Shown here: one piece after another, positions 7,340 to 16,013 of the stretch
Layout of the letters: every line of letters begins with the position of its first letter
Numbering within the stretch: position 1 is the stretch's first letter
NCBI RefSeq assembly: GCF_000025885.1
Contig: NC_014011.1
Span: forward strand, 310,001-374,000
Reading direction: 5' to 3'
Length of the DNA stretch: 64,000 nt
Source of the DNA: Aminobacterium colombiense DSM 12261
GTDB lineage: Bacteria; Synergistota; Synergistia; Synergistales; Aminobacteriaceae
Notes under the pieces: generated by a model
What the model saw: only the letters and a program-made list of their open reading frames with translations
Told to the model about the DNA's origin: nothing
Databases searched by the model: none
Position numbers and translations under genes: made by a program

Positions 7340-8692
7340 ATGAATGATTTGCACCACAAATTTCTCGAAAGCATCGATAAGCTTTTCCAGGCTAAAAAGT
7401 TTAAAAGTTTGAAAGAGCTGCTAAGCACTATGGAGCCTGCTGACATTGCTGAAATAATGGGTGAAAAACCTCCTGTTGAACGGGTTTTTCTCTTCAGGCT
7501 TTTAGCAAAAGACCTGGCCATAGAAGTGTTTGAGTTTATGGACAGCACAGAGATAGAAGAAATGCTGGCCCATTTCTCTGATAGTGAAGTTTCAGAAATT
7601 ATGGAAGAAATGTCAGATGACGACAGAACAGCTCTTTTCGATGAACTGCCCGCGAAAACCGTGAAAAAACTTCTATTGCGCCTTTCCCCAGATGAACGCA
7701 AAGTAGCAAACATGCTGCTGAATTATTCCCCAAGCTCTGCGGGGAGAATAATGACCCCGGAATATATAGATTTGAAAGAGGAAATGACAACAGAAGAGGC
7801 TGTTGGTCGAATTCGGAGGAATGCGCGCAGCAAAGAAACCATCTACACTTGTTTTGTTGTTGACACACAACGCTACCTAAAAGGCGTTGTCGATCTGGAA
7901 ACCCTTATTATGGCAGAACCTCACACCTTGGTGGGGGCTGTTATGGATGATCCTGTCTACGCTACAACGACTACAGACCAGGAAGAAGTGGCTCAGGTCA
8001 TGTCGAAATATGACTTGCAGGCCATTCCTATCGTAGATACCGAGAAGCGGCTTGTTGGCATAATAACCTTTGACGACGTTCTTGACATCATCGAGGAAGA
8101 GGCAACGGAAGACTTCGAACGAATGGCAGGTATCCAGCCGGTAGAAGAAAGCTATCTTGATGCGAGTGTATTTACGTTAGCAAGAAAACGTTTCATGTGG
8201 CTTTTTATCTGTATTTTAACAGAGGCGGTAACTTCAGTAGTATTAAAGAGGTATTCCTTCGCTCTCCAGAGTGTCGTAGCACTCACCTTCTTTATTCCTC
8301 TACTTATAGGAACCGGGGGCAATGCCGGCACCCAAGCCTCAACTCTTGTCATCCGCGGCTTGACCCTCGGCGATATAGAGTGGGAAGATATTGGCAAGGT
8401 GATTTTCAGGGAGATTCTTACCGGGATATTGCTGGGGGGAGCTCTAGCCATTTTTGGTCTTGGAAGAGCCTATATGCTTCATACAGGATATGGAGTGGCC
8501 TTGACAGTTGCTTTTGCCATCATCGCCGTAGTTCTTCTTGGGAACATGGCTGGAACTTTATTACCTTTCATTGCACAAATGCTTCATATAGATCCGGCAA
8601 TAATGTCTGGTCCCTTTATTACAACTATCGTAGACGTATTTGGGCTCATCGTTTATTTTGAAATAGCTCGAAACATCTTATCCCTTTCTTAA
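7340..8692 (+). CDS. mgtE: magnesium transporter MgtE
   Basis: About 450 residues with the standard MgtE order: a helical cytosolic N domain made of acidic repeats (residues ~10-130, with EIMEEMSDDDRTALFDEL), two CBS domains (~130-255) that sense magnesium, a plug helix, and five membrane helices from ~280 including the conserved LIGTGGNAGTQAS pore segment. It is a Mg2+ channel that closes when cytosolic Mg2+ is high. Two ATGs exist at 7334 and 7340; the G-rich ribosome site suits 7340. A complex leader precedes it, which suggests control at the RNA level, in keeping with other Mg2+ transporter genes. Confidence 0.95.
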   Translation: MNDLHHKFLESIDKLFQAKKFKSLKELLSTMEPADIAEIMGEKPPVERVFLFRLLAKDLAIEVFEFMDSTEIEEMLAHFSDSEVSEIMEEMSDDDRTALFDELPAKTVKKLLLRLSPDERKVANMLLNYSPSSAGRIMTPEYIDLKEEMTTEEAVGRIRRNARSKETIYTCFVVDTQRYLKGVVDLETLIMAEPHTLVGAVMDDPVYATTTTDQEEVAQVMSKYDLQAIPIVDTEKRLVGIITFDDVLDIIEEEATEDFERMAGIQPVEESYLDASVFTLARKRFMWLFICILTEAVTSVVLKRYSFALQSVVALTFFIPLLIGTGGNAGTQASTLVIRGLTLGDIEWEDIGKVIFREILTGILLGGALAIFGLGRAYMLHTGYGVALTVAFAIIAVVLLGNMAGTLLPFIAQMLHIDPAIMSGPFITTIVDVFGLIVYFEIARNILSLS

Positions 8693-8708
8693 AAGACTCT
8701 AGTTGGCA

Positions 8709-8740
8709 CGGGTTATCCTTTAGGGTAACCCGCTTTTTAT
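8709..8740 (+). terminator. intrinsic terminator after mgtE
   Basis: CGGGTTATCC (8709-8718) pairs with GGGTAACCCG (8723-8732), allowing one G-U pair, around the loop TTTA, and is followed by CTTTTTAT. It separates mgtE from the efflux operon. Confidence 0.9.
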
Positions 8741-8749
8741 GTCTTCCAT

Positions 8750-8797
8750 TTGACAGACCGATCAGTATGGCCTATGATATCCACATACCGAACGGTC
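8750..8797 (+). promoter_or_regulatory. promoter and overlapping TetR operator for the efflux operon
   Basis: TTGACA (8750-8755) and TATGAT (8773-8778) are separated by exactly 17 bases, a near-consensus housekeeping promoter. The inverted repeat GACCGATCAGTATG (8756-8769) and CATACCGAACGGTC (8784-8797) covers the spacer, the -10 and the start point; 12 of the 14 bases of each arm match in complement. This is where a TetR repressor would block transcription of its own operon, which starts at 8811. Confidence 0.85.
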
Positions 8798-8810
8798 GGG
8801 AGGTGAGGAA

Positions 8811-9419
8811 GTGAAAGACAGCGGACAAGATACAAAAGCTCTTATTATTTCTATAGCCCGCGAGCACTTTGCCGAAAAAGGGTTCTATGGAACAAGTATT
8901 GACGCCCTTGTAAAAGAAGCGGGTTTGAGTAAAGGGGCATTATATTGGCATTTCCCGGGGAAGCTCGATCTTTATAGAGCGGTTATAAAAGAAGAGGTAG
9001 AGCGTATCCGTCATATTATGGTTCCAGAACAGCCAGAAAAGCCTGAAGAACGAGAGGGGCTTTTCATTGCTCGAGGAGAGCAACTTATTGATGCAGTGAT
9101 GAAAGACCGGTTGTGGCGAATGTTCAGCGTCCATATGGCCTTGGAGTCTATTAGGGGCAATAAAGAAATTCAGGATTTGAATCGTCTTATTAGTCTATCC
9201 TTTGTGGAAGAATTTGAGTCTATTCTTATGAGGATGTATCCCTCCCTGAAATATGGAGCGGGAGGACTTTCTCTTAAAGAACTGATTCAAATTTTCGAGA
9301 ACTTTATTGCGGGATTAGTCTCTAACGTAGGAACAACCCTCTCTGTCGATGAAGCTAAACGTTCTTGGAAATTTTTAGTAACACGAGTCCTTAAAGGAGG
9401 GGCACCATATGCGCCATAG
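8811..9419 (+). CDS. TetR/AcrR family transcriptional repressor of the efflux operon
   Basis: 202 residues. The N-terminal 55 residues form a TetR helix-turn-helix (ISIAREHFAEKGFYGTSIDALVKEAGLSK..., then GALYWHFPGK), and the rest is the helical ligand-binding/dimer part with no detectable sequence identity to a named regulator. The GTG start follows GGAGGTGAGG. The operator overlapping its own promoter suggests autorepression relieved by a pump substrate. It is the first gene of the operon and overlaps the TolC-like gene by 11 bases. Confidence 0.93.
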   Translation: MKDSGQDTKALIISIAREHFAEKGFYGTSIDALVKEAGLSKGALYWHFPGKLDLYRAVIKEEVERIRHIMVPEQPEKPEEREGLFIARGEQLIDAVMKDRLWRMFSVHMALESIRGNKEIQDLNRLISLSFVEEFESILMRMYPSLKYGAGGLSLKELIQIFENFIAGLVSNVGTTLSVDEAKRSWKFLVTRVLKGGAPYAP

Positions 9420-10740
9420 AAAATATTTTTATGTGATTGCGATAATAGCACTATTCGCTTGCCTCTTTTCGAAAAAGCAAATTTTATTGGCTCAGGAAAG
9501 AGAATCTCTCACAGAGGCGCTAGTATTGGAGCTTGCAGAGGAAAACAATCCAATCCTGGCGGCAGAGGCAGAGCGAGTAAATCAGGCGCAAGCCAGGTAC
9601 TTAGGTTCCAAATCAGCACAAAAACCCCAATTGGCAGCGTCTTTAACGTACCAACAATTAGGTGAGGAGCCAAGGTATCCTGTAATTCCTACGGGGGGAG
9701 AGGCTATAGCGGGGTTTGAAAAAACCTATCGTGCAGCACTATCTCTTGACTACCTTCTCTATAGTAGCGGCGCTGTAGAAAACTCTGTGCGGAGTCAGAA
9801 ATTGGCTTTAGAGGGGGCAAAAGCACAAGAAACCAGGGTATCACAGACTGTGGAAAGCAATGTATTAGCGAGTTATTACAATCTTCAGCGAGCTCGAGCA
9901 AAACTTGCTGTAGCGGAAGATGTATTAGATCTCACAAAAGAACACCTGAAGCAAGTGGAGTCTTTTTATCATCATGGTGTTGTAGCTAAAAATGAGGTTT
10001 TGCGAATTCGTGTAGATGTGTCGGAAGCCGAGCTAAACAGAATAAAGGCTGCCAATGGAGTAGATGTGGCCTGGAGTGCCTTAGAACGAGCTGTAGGGGT
10101 CTCTTTGCATTCTCAATATGCTTTGCCGGATCCAGATCAGTCTCGACCCGATGTTCCTATAATTGAGGATCCTTTTACTCTTGCCCTAGAAATCAGGCCA
10201 GAGCTTCAAGCTTTAGACCATGCTGTTCAAGCATCTCTATCTCTTTCTAAGGCGGCGGCAGCACAAAGCAAACCGCAGGTGATTTTGCAGGCTGAGAGCT
10301 ATGTTGCTGATAACACTTTTTTCCCAAGCGAAAAAGATGACTGGAAAATCTCACTTACAGCACTTTGGAGATTTTACGATGGTGGAGCGAGTCAGGCCAA
10401 GGGCCAAGAAGCGAAGGCGACAGCAAATGAGTTCCTTTTCAGGACAGAAGACCTTAAAAAACAGATTAACTTGGAAGTTTCTGTCGCGAAACTTAACCTG
10501 GAATCTGCTTCGCAACGGATATCTGTCGCTGCGGATCAGGTGCAAAGTGCCGAAGAAGACTATCGTATGGCTTTAAAACGGTATAGTTCCCAGGTAGGCA
10601 CAAATATAGATGTTCTTGATGCTCGTGTAGCTCTCACCAATGCTCGAACTCAGCTTGTTGACGCAATTTATGATACGCACATATCTAAAACAGAACTTTT
10701 ATACGCAGTAGGCCTTCCTCTAAGTACAGCTGAAGAATAG
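9409..10740 (+). CDS. TolC-family outer membrane efflux protein
   Basis: 443 residues with an N-terminal signal segment (about residues 6-29, without an obvious lipobox Cys) followed by two TolC-type repeats rich in long amphipathic helices (for example the regions around residues 130-225 and 330-430, ending in the NARTQLVDAIYDTH motif typical of the family). It should form the outer-membrane and periplasmic channel of a tripartite pump with the two genes that follow. Start ATG sits after AAAGGAGG inside the end of the regulator gene. The second RND system in this window has no such gene, so it might share this channel; that is inference. Confidence 0.92.
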   Translation: MRHRKYFYVIAIIALFACLFSKKQILLAQERESLTEALVLELAEENNPILAAEAERVNQAQARYLGSKSAQKPQLAASLTYQQLGEEPRYPVIPTGGEAIAGFEKTYRAALSLDYLLYSSGAVENSVRSQKLALEGAKAQETRVSQTVESNVLASYYNLQRARAKLAVAEDVLDLTKEHLKQVESFYHHGVVAKNEVLRIRVDVSEAELNRIKAANGVDVAWSALERAVGVSLHSQYALPDPDQSRPDVPIIEDPFTLALEIRPELQALDHAVQASLSLSKAAAAQSKPQVILQAESYVADNTFFPSEKDDWKISLTALWRFYDGGASQAKGQEAKATANEFLFRTEDLKKQINLEVSVAKLNLESASQRISVAADQVQSAEEDYRMALKRYSSQVGTNIDVLDARVALTNARTQLVDAIYDTHISKTELLYAVGLPLSTAEE

Positions 10741-10758
10741 GAACGGGAGTGATTTTGA

Positions 10759-11850
10759 GTGAAAAAGAGTTTGATGCTCTTTAGTGTGGTTATTATCTTT
10801 ATTGCCCTCATAGGTTTTAGAGCCTATCAGCAACATCAAATAGAAAGCACTGTAGGTGAAATAGAACGGATAAAAGTAGAAGTAGTTTCTCCAGCGCAGA
10901 GAACTTTCGTGGATACTGTTCGTTTTGTGGCTACTCTTGAACCAGAAGAAGAAGCTGCTGTTATAAGTAAGGTTCCAGGTAAGACAGTTCTTCAAGTCCT
11001 AGTTCATGAGGGCGATAAAGTACAGCAGGGAGATGTTCTCGCCATTCTTGATACAAGCCTTATAAAGCAGCAGATAAATCAGGCTCAGGCAAGCCTTGCC
11101 AAGGCTGAGGTTTATAAACAGACCGCGTCAAACGATTACCGAAGATTTTCTCAGCTCTATAAAGAAGAAGTTATCAGTCGCCAACAGTACGATCATGTAG
11201 AAGGAGAGTATAAAACCTCTGTCAAGCAAGTGGCTGAGGTGAGGGCAGTTCTGGAACAGCTTAAGATAACGATGGGATATCATCGAATAGAGGCCCCGAT
11301 TTCCGGCACTATTATAGCTCGAAATGTTGATGCTGGAGACACTACCTCCTCTTATCCTGCCTTTGTGATAGCTAAGCAGGAGCAGGTTAAAGCCGTAGGA
11401 GTAGTTCCAGAGAAACTCTACTCTAAGGTAAAAAGAGGTCAAGAGACACAAATTTCACTGGATGCTTTCCCTGGACGTTCTTTTAAAGCGAAAGTGTCTA
11501 GAATTTCTCCTGTTTTGGACCCTCTTACCCGAACAGGAAAAGTTGAGGTTGCTGTTGATGCTCTTTCCCTTATGAAACCTGGAATGTATGCTCGAGTAGA
11601 AATTCAAGTTGGAACACATGAAGGTCTTGGTATTCCTTTGGAAGCTGTTGTAAAAATGCCGGGCACCGGCATGCCTATTTGTTATATATCTACAAAAGAA
11701 GGAACTGCTAAAACTAAACACATTACTCTGGGAGGGGAAGGTCCAGATGCTGTTGAGGTAATCGAAGGAATATCTCCTTCCGATAACATTATTGTTACCC
11801 GTTCGGAAAAACTTTCTGAGGGAGCGCCAATTGAGGTGGTTCAGCGATGA
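10759..11850 (+). CDS. RND efflux periplasmic adaptor (membrane fusion protein)
   Basis: 363 residues: N-terminal membrane anchor/signal (residues 1-20), then the usual order of half-motifs: a lipoyl-like half (KVPGKTVLQVLVHEGDKVQQGDVLA), a helical hairpin (~90-150), the second lipoyl half (RIEAPISGTIIARNVDAGD), a beta-barrel domain (~195-275) and a membrane-proximal domain. It links the inner-membrane pump to the TolC channel. Its end overlaps the start of the pump gene by four bases, so stoichiometric coupled translation is expected. Confidence 0.94.
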   Translation: MKKSLMLFSVVIIFIALIGFRAYQQHQIESTVGEIERIKVEVVSPAQRTFVDTVRFVATLEPEEEAAVISKVPGKTVLQVLVHEGDKVQQGDVLAILDTSLIKQQINQAQASLAKAEVYKQTASNDYRRFSQLYKEEVISRQQYDHVEGEYKTSVKQVAEVRAVLEQLKITMGYHRIEAPISGTIIARNVDAGDTTSSYPAFVIAKQEQVKAVGVVPEKLYSKVKRGQETQISLDAFPGRSFKAKVSRISPVLDPLTRTGKVEVAVDALSLMKPGMYARVEIQVGTHEGLGIPLEAVVKMPGTGMPICYISTKEGTAKTKHITLGGEGPDAVEVIEGISPSDNIIVTRSEKLSEGAPIEVVQR

Positions 11851-14800
11851 ATTTGCCAGAGTTTTCAGTCAAAAGGCGAGTAACCACCCTTATGATTTTT
11901 CTCGTGGTCATGTTGCTTGGGGGTATTGTTTTTACGTCTTTAAAAGTAGATTTATTGCCTGAAATAGAACCTCCAGTTATTAATATTTTGACTTCATGGC
12001 CAGGAGCCTCTGCAAGCGATGTAGAGCAGCGGGTTTCCAAAATAGTAGAAAATCACATAGCCATGATTGAAGGGGTGGATACTATCCTTTCAAAGTCCCA
12101 AGATAACATATCCGTTGTCTCTGTGAAGTTTGACTGGGGAGAAGACTTAGATGTCAAAATCGGAGATGTTCGAGACGCGGTGAACTTCGCTAAGCGAGAT
12201 TTACCTAGCGATGCAGAGGAGCCCATCTTACTGAGAATAACTTCAGGAACGGTTCCTGTTCTTGTAATGTCTCTAACGGCAGACGAATCCTTGCCTGGCC
12301 TTTACCATTATGCAAATAAAACTATTTCTGAAACAATTTCCCGTATTTCTGGTGTAGGACAAGTTCTAATCTATGGCGGAGATCGACGGGAGATACAAGT
12401 ACAACTCAATATAGATAAAATTGAAGCATATGGACTTGCTCCACAAGCAGTAGTGCAAGTGCTTGAACGAGAGAATATTAACATTCCTTCAGGATCTCTG
12501 AAGGATGGGCAAATTGAATATTATCTACGTGTTCCTGGCAGATTTCAAAGTGTAGAAGATATGCACAAAGTAATTGTAGGTGTATCGAAAAACCGTCCTA
12601 TATATCTTTCTGATGTGGCGACTATTTCCGATAGTTTTAAAGATCCTGACATTCAAGGATATCATGCGGGAAAGCAGTCAGTAATTCTCATTGTTCTCAA
12701 AAACAGTGACGCCAATACAGTGGAAGTGAGCCAAGCTGTTCTTAAGAAGATGGAGGATATGAAGAATCGAGAGTTCCCAGGCGACGTAGAGTATCATGTG
12801 GGGCTTGACGCCGCTGATTTTATTCAAGATTCTGTACGCAATTTAAGTTTCTCTCTTTTTATGGGAATACTTTTGGTGTTCCTTGTGACATGGGCCTTTT
12901 TAAAACGACTTCCAGCCTCGCTTATTATTTGCGGAGCAATCCCCTTCTCTCTTGTCATTACTTTTATAATTATGGGATGGCTCGATTATACTATCAATAT
13001 TTTCACCCTTTCGGCTCTAGCCGTAGCAAGTGGCATGGTTGTGGATAATTCCATTGTCGCTACTGATCAGATTGTTTACCACTTAGAACTTGGAGAGCGA
13101 CGGAATGTGGCAAGTATCCTTGGTGCACAGGAAGTACAGTCTGCCCTTTTCGCTTCGACGCTTACCACGGCTGTTGTGTTGCTCCCGTTAGCTTTTATTT
13201 CAGGGCTTGTGGGTGTTTTCTTTTCAGCATTGACTATTGTGATGGTTGTAGCCGTTATGGCATCGCTCTTTGTCAGTCTTACCTTTGTTCCAATGATGGG
13301 AAGCCGGTTTTTCAAGCGCGAAGAAGATCGCTTAAAAATGCACCAATATACGGAACGACTCCTCGTATGGCTTGAACAAAGTTACAAGAACATCCTTTCA
13401 TGGAGCCTTTTTAACAGGAAAAAAGTTATTGCCGCAGCTATATTGCTTTTGGTTCTTACTTTAACTGGATTTCGTTTCATAGGTACTGAACTGACACCGG
13501 AACCGGATACGGGAGATATCTCCATTACCTTTACACTCTCAGAAGGAATCAGGATTGAAAAAACTGAAGAACTTCTTAAAGAAATAATGGCATATGCTGA
13601 AAAAACAGTACCGGAGGCAACAAATATATTTGCTTATGATGGCCGGGATGAGAAGGGCTATGCAGTAGCTGTCGGGCAAGAAGCTGGTCCTAACGTGGGA
13701 ACTGTGGGGCTTAAGCTTGTAGAGAAAAAGAAAAGAGAGCGCAGTGCTTTTGAAGTAGCCAATGAATTGCGTAATTGGCTACAAACAAAACCTGGCATTG
13801 AAAAAATGACAGTTGTGGTCACGTCTCCTATTAAAGCTATGTTGCTTGGGTCGAAACCCTTGAATATAGAAGTATATGGAGACAACCTTGATCATGTTAT
13901 AGAAACGGCAAATACGATCAAGAATAGCCTCATGAAGATACCAGGAGCTGTTGATGTGACGTTGAGCCAAAAACAAAATCGCCCAGAAGTATGGGTACAG
14001 GTTGATAGAGAAAAGGCGGCTTTGACAGGTGTAAGTACGGCATCTGTTGCACAGACTCTGAGGACGTATTATTACGGATATGAAACAGGCGAAAGTTATT
14101 GGGAAGGTGATGATGATTATCCCATTCGAGTTCGGTTGAACACTGATGAACGAAACTCTCGCGAGGTTTTAAATCGTCTGATGGTTCCGAATGTAAATGG
14201 GGAGCTTATTCGCCTTTCTACAGTAGCACAACTAAATGACACAGTAGGTCCACCGGAAATACAGCGCAAAAATAAACAGCGCTATGTAGTCGTTGAAGCA
14301 AATGTTCATGGGAGATCGTTAGGCCAGCTGACGCAAGATGCAAGAGCAACTATCGAAAAAATGGATATCCCTCAAGATATTCGCATCGATTTTGGTGGAG
14401 AGGTGGAAGAAAAAGACAAGGCTTTTCGTCAAATGGGATATTTAGTTTTGTTGGGGGTCCTTTTGGTCTATATGGTTATGGCAGGGCAATATGAAGCTTA
14501 CCTCGATCCCTTTGTCATCATGTTCAGCATCCCCTTTGCCCTTACTGGCGTGGCTTTCGCCTATCTTCTGACGGGGATGTATCTTTCGTTACAAGCACTG
14601 CTCGGGGTCATTATGCTGGTCGGGATTGTGGTCAATAACGCCATTGTACTTGTAGACTATATCAACCTTCTCAGAGCTCGAGGCTTAAAATTGAGAGAGT
14701 CTCTTCTTGAGGCAGGGGAACGTCGTTTACGCCCTGTTTTAATGACGACACTCACCACATTTTTTGGCATGTTGCCAATGGCTATTAGCCAGGACCAGGG

Positions 14801-14951
14801 AGCAGAACTCTGGCGTCCGCTTGCAATTTCTGTAATGGGAGGATTGCTCGTTTCTACCATAGTAACGTTAGTAATTGTACCTGTAATTTACAGCTTGTTT
14901 GAAGAAAAGCTTCGTCGTAAAAAGCGTTTCGCTGAGGCAGAGGAGGTTTAG
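11847..14951 (+). CDS. RND efflux pump permease
   Basis: 1034 residues, the full size of an RND permease with 12 membrane helices and two large periplasmic loops. Visible family features: N-terminal helix then KVDLLPEIEPPVI, the porter-domain entry SWPGASASDVEQRV, TM2 to TM6 around residues 330-480, and the TM10 motif GIVVNNAIVLVDYI. In TM4 the conserved Asp pair of AcrB is replaced by Asp400-Asn401 (VVDNSIV), a pattern seen in some relatives. Substrate cannot be told from sequence; the TetR gene in the operon favours small toxic compounds. Confidence 0.95.
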   Translation: MNLPEFSVKRRVTTLMIFLVVMLLGGIVFTSLKVDLLPEIEPPVINILTSWPGASASDVEQRVSKIVENHIAMIEGVDTILSKSQDNISVVSVKFDWGEDLDVKIGDVRDAVNFAKRDLPSDAEEPILLRITSGTVPVLVMSLTADESLPGLYHYANKTISETISRISGVGQVLIYGGDRREIQVQLNIDKIEAYGLAPQAVVQVLERENINIPSGSLKDGQIEYYLRVPGRFQSVEDMHKVIVGVSKNRPIYLSDVATISDSFKDPDIQGYHAGKQSVILIVLKNSDANTVEVSQAVLKKMEDMKNREFPGDVEYHVGLDAADFIQDSVRNLSFSLFMGILLVFLVTWAFLKRLPASLIICGAIPFSLVITFIIMGWLDYTINIFTLSALAVASGMVVDNSIVATDQIVYHLELGERRNVASILGAQEVQSALFASTLTTAVVLLPLAFISGLVGVFFSALTIVMVVAVMASLFVSLTFVPMMGSRFFKREEDRLKMHQYTERLLVWLEQSYKNILSWSLFNRKKVIAAAILLLVLTLTGFRFIGTELTPEPDTGDISITFTLSEGIRIEKTEELLKEIMAYAEKTVPEATNIFAYDGRDEKGYAVAVGQEAGPNVGTVGLKLVEKKKRERSAFEVANELRNWLQTKPGIEKMTVVVTSPIKAMLLGSKPLNIEVYGDNLDHVIETANTIKNSLMKIPGAVDVTLSQKQNRPEVWVQVDREKAALTGVSTASVAQTLRTYYYGYETGESYWEGDDDYPIRVRLNTDERNSREVLNRLMVPNVNGELIRLSTVAQLNDTVGPPEIQRKNKQRYVVVEANVHGRSLGQLTQDARATIEKMDIPQDIRIDFGGEVEEKDKAFRQMGYLVLLGVLLVYMVMAGQYEAYLDPFVIMFSIPFALTGVAFAYLLTGMYLSLQALLGVIMLVGIVVNNAIVLVDYINLLRARGLKLRESLLEAGERRLRPVLMTTLTTFFGMLPMAISQDQGAELWRPLAISVMGGLLVSTIVTLVIVPVIYSLFEEKLRRKKRFAEAEEV

Positions 14952-14956
14952 GCAGC

Positions 14957-15256
14957 ATGAAGATGTTCTGGATTTTTTGTAATGAAAGTGTCGCGGAAGA
15001 CCTCATGGATGTTCTCAATAAAAACGGAATCACGGGATATTTTGTTTGGAAAAATGTTTTGTTCCGTGATAACGAGAGTGGGAAAACCCATTGGGATGAT
15101 GCAATATATCCCGGCAAAGACTGGGCTTTTATGGTCTTTTGTGATGATGAAGATGTTTTGGTCTTAAAAGAGAAACTCGAACACCTAGAAGAAGAACCGT
15201 ATATAAAGCAGGCAGGGATAAAAGCTTTTATTGCAGAAGCAAAAAAAGTAATGTAA
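14957..15256 (+). CDS. small PII-like protein of the RND operon (PG0541-like)
   Basis: 99 residues, directly after the pump gene (5-base gap) and so probably in the same mRNA. The alternation of short strands and helices, with NESVAEDLMDVLNKNGITGYFVWKNV at the start (helix after a strand, then a strand), fits a ferredoxin-like PII-like fold, and I recall proteins of this size and pattern next to RND pumps in other anaerobes. It has no signal peptide, so it is cytosolic. It may sense something and act on the pump, but that is inference. Confidence 0.65.
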   Translation: MKMFWIFCNESVAEDLMDVLNKNGITGYFVWKNVLFRDNESGKTHWDDAIYPGKDWAFMVFCDDEDVLVLKEKLEHLEEEPYIKQAGIKAFIAEAKKVM

Positions 15257-15281
15257 AATAATGCTCTGTTGATGACTGGTG

Positions 15282-15309
15282 TTGACAGATTCTTTTCTCC
15301 CGCTATAAT
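15282..15309 (+). promoter_or_regulatory. promoter of the tRNA Thr-Tyr-Thr operon
   Basis: TTGACA (15282-15287) and a perfect TATAAT (15304-15309) lie 16 bases apart, 14 bases before the first tRNA. This is as strong as expected for stable RNA. Confidence 0.93.
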
Positions 15310-15322
15310 ATACCAGCGGCGA

Positions 15323-15398
15323 GCCGGTGTAGCTCAGTTGGTAGAGCAGCTGACTTGTAATCAGCAGGTCCCCAGTTCGAGTCTGGGTGCCGGCTCCA
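15323..15398 (+). tRNA. tRNA-Thr (anticodon TGT)
   Basis: 76 bases folding as a full cloverleaf: acceptor GCCGGTG/TGCCGGC, D-arm GCTC/GAGC, anticodon stem GCTGA/TCAGC around CTTGTAA, T-arm CCCAG/CTGGG. The 3' CCA is encoded. Confidence 0.98.
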
Positions 15399-15413
15399 GT
15401 AAATTGACAACGT

Positions 15414-15499
15414 GGTGGGATGGCCGAGTGGTCAAAGGCTGCAGACTGTAAATCTGCTGGCGTTCGCCTACGTAGGTTCGAACCCTACTCCCACCACCA
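15414..15499 (+). tRNA. tRNA-Tyr (anticodon GTA)
   Basis: 86 bases with the long variable arm expected for bacterial tRNA-Tyr. Acceptor GGTGGGA/TCCCACC, anticodon stem GCAGA/TCTGC around CTGTAAA, T-arm GTAGG/CCTAC, encoded CCA. Confidence 0.98.
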
Positions 15500-15515
15500 T
15501 TTATATATTATGAAA

Positions 15516-15591
15516 GCCGACTTAGCTCAGCAGGTAGAGCACATCCATGGTAAGGATGGGGTCTCCGGTTCGAGTCCGGAAGTCGGCTCCA
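15516..15591 (+). tRNA. tRNA-Thr (anticodon GGT)
   Basis: 76 bases: acceptor GCCGACT/AGTCGGC, anticodon stem CATCC/GGATG around ATGGTAA, T-arm TCCGG/CCGGA, encoded CCA. Last tRNA of the cluster, next to a decayed accessory region. Confidence 0.98.
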
Positions 15592-15599
15592 GTGTTAGC

Positions 15600-15632
15600 A
15601 AAGGGTCCCCGGTTATTTTCGGGACCCTTTTT
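15600..15632 (+). terminator. intrinsic terminator of the tRNA operon
   Basis: AAAGGGTCCC (15600-15609) pairs perfectly with GGGACCCTTT (15621-15630), followed by TTC. It ends the three-tRNA transcript. Confidence 0.9.
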
Positions 15633-15686
15633 CTATTTGTATGTCATATGACTGTTTGCACAATTTAACTTTCCTGCCAAATTGTC

Positions 15687-15965
15687 TTGTTTAAACTCCC
15701 CACCAGCAGGCAACCTTCCTACTATCCGCATGACCGGCCAGATAAAAAATCGTTTGGGGCCCCACCACCACATATTTGTGTAGGAAAAGCCCGGCGATAC
15801 GTAAAAGAAGATTTAGATAAGTGGATTGATGCTCAACCAAGAAAGTTTTGCCTATCTTACAAGGGGGAATTTAATAGCATATATTCACAAAATAATACGA
15901 AAACACTATACGTTTATATCTGTTTTGGCGAGAAAGGGTTGAAATATTGGCCTCTTTTCGCTTAA
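15687..15965 (+). pseudogene. remnant of an AlpA/HTH_17-type DNA-binding protein (excisionase-like)
   Basis: A 92-codon open frame with only a TTG start and no ribosome site. Its middle (PPPHICVGKARRYVKEDLDKW, positions ~15755-15825) resembles the C-terminal half of small excisionase/AlpA helix-turn-helix proteins, where a 'RY.keDld.W' ending is typical. The N-terminal helix-turn-helix half is not recognisable and the tail looks like random sequence. Lying between a tRNA and a broken AbiE locus, it is best read as debris of an integrated element. An intact small gene cannot be excluded. Confidence 0.4.
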
Positions 15966-16013
15966 TTAGATATTAAAATGTGTTAAGCACTTTGTTTTTA
16001 AGGGGAAATTACG

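Noticed and set aside
15592-16013. Attachment site (direct repeat of a tRNA 3' end) bounding the decayed region
   Set aside because: I looked for a copy of the tRNA-Thr T-arm/acceptor end up to about 17000 and saw none, and there is no integrase.
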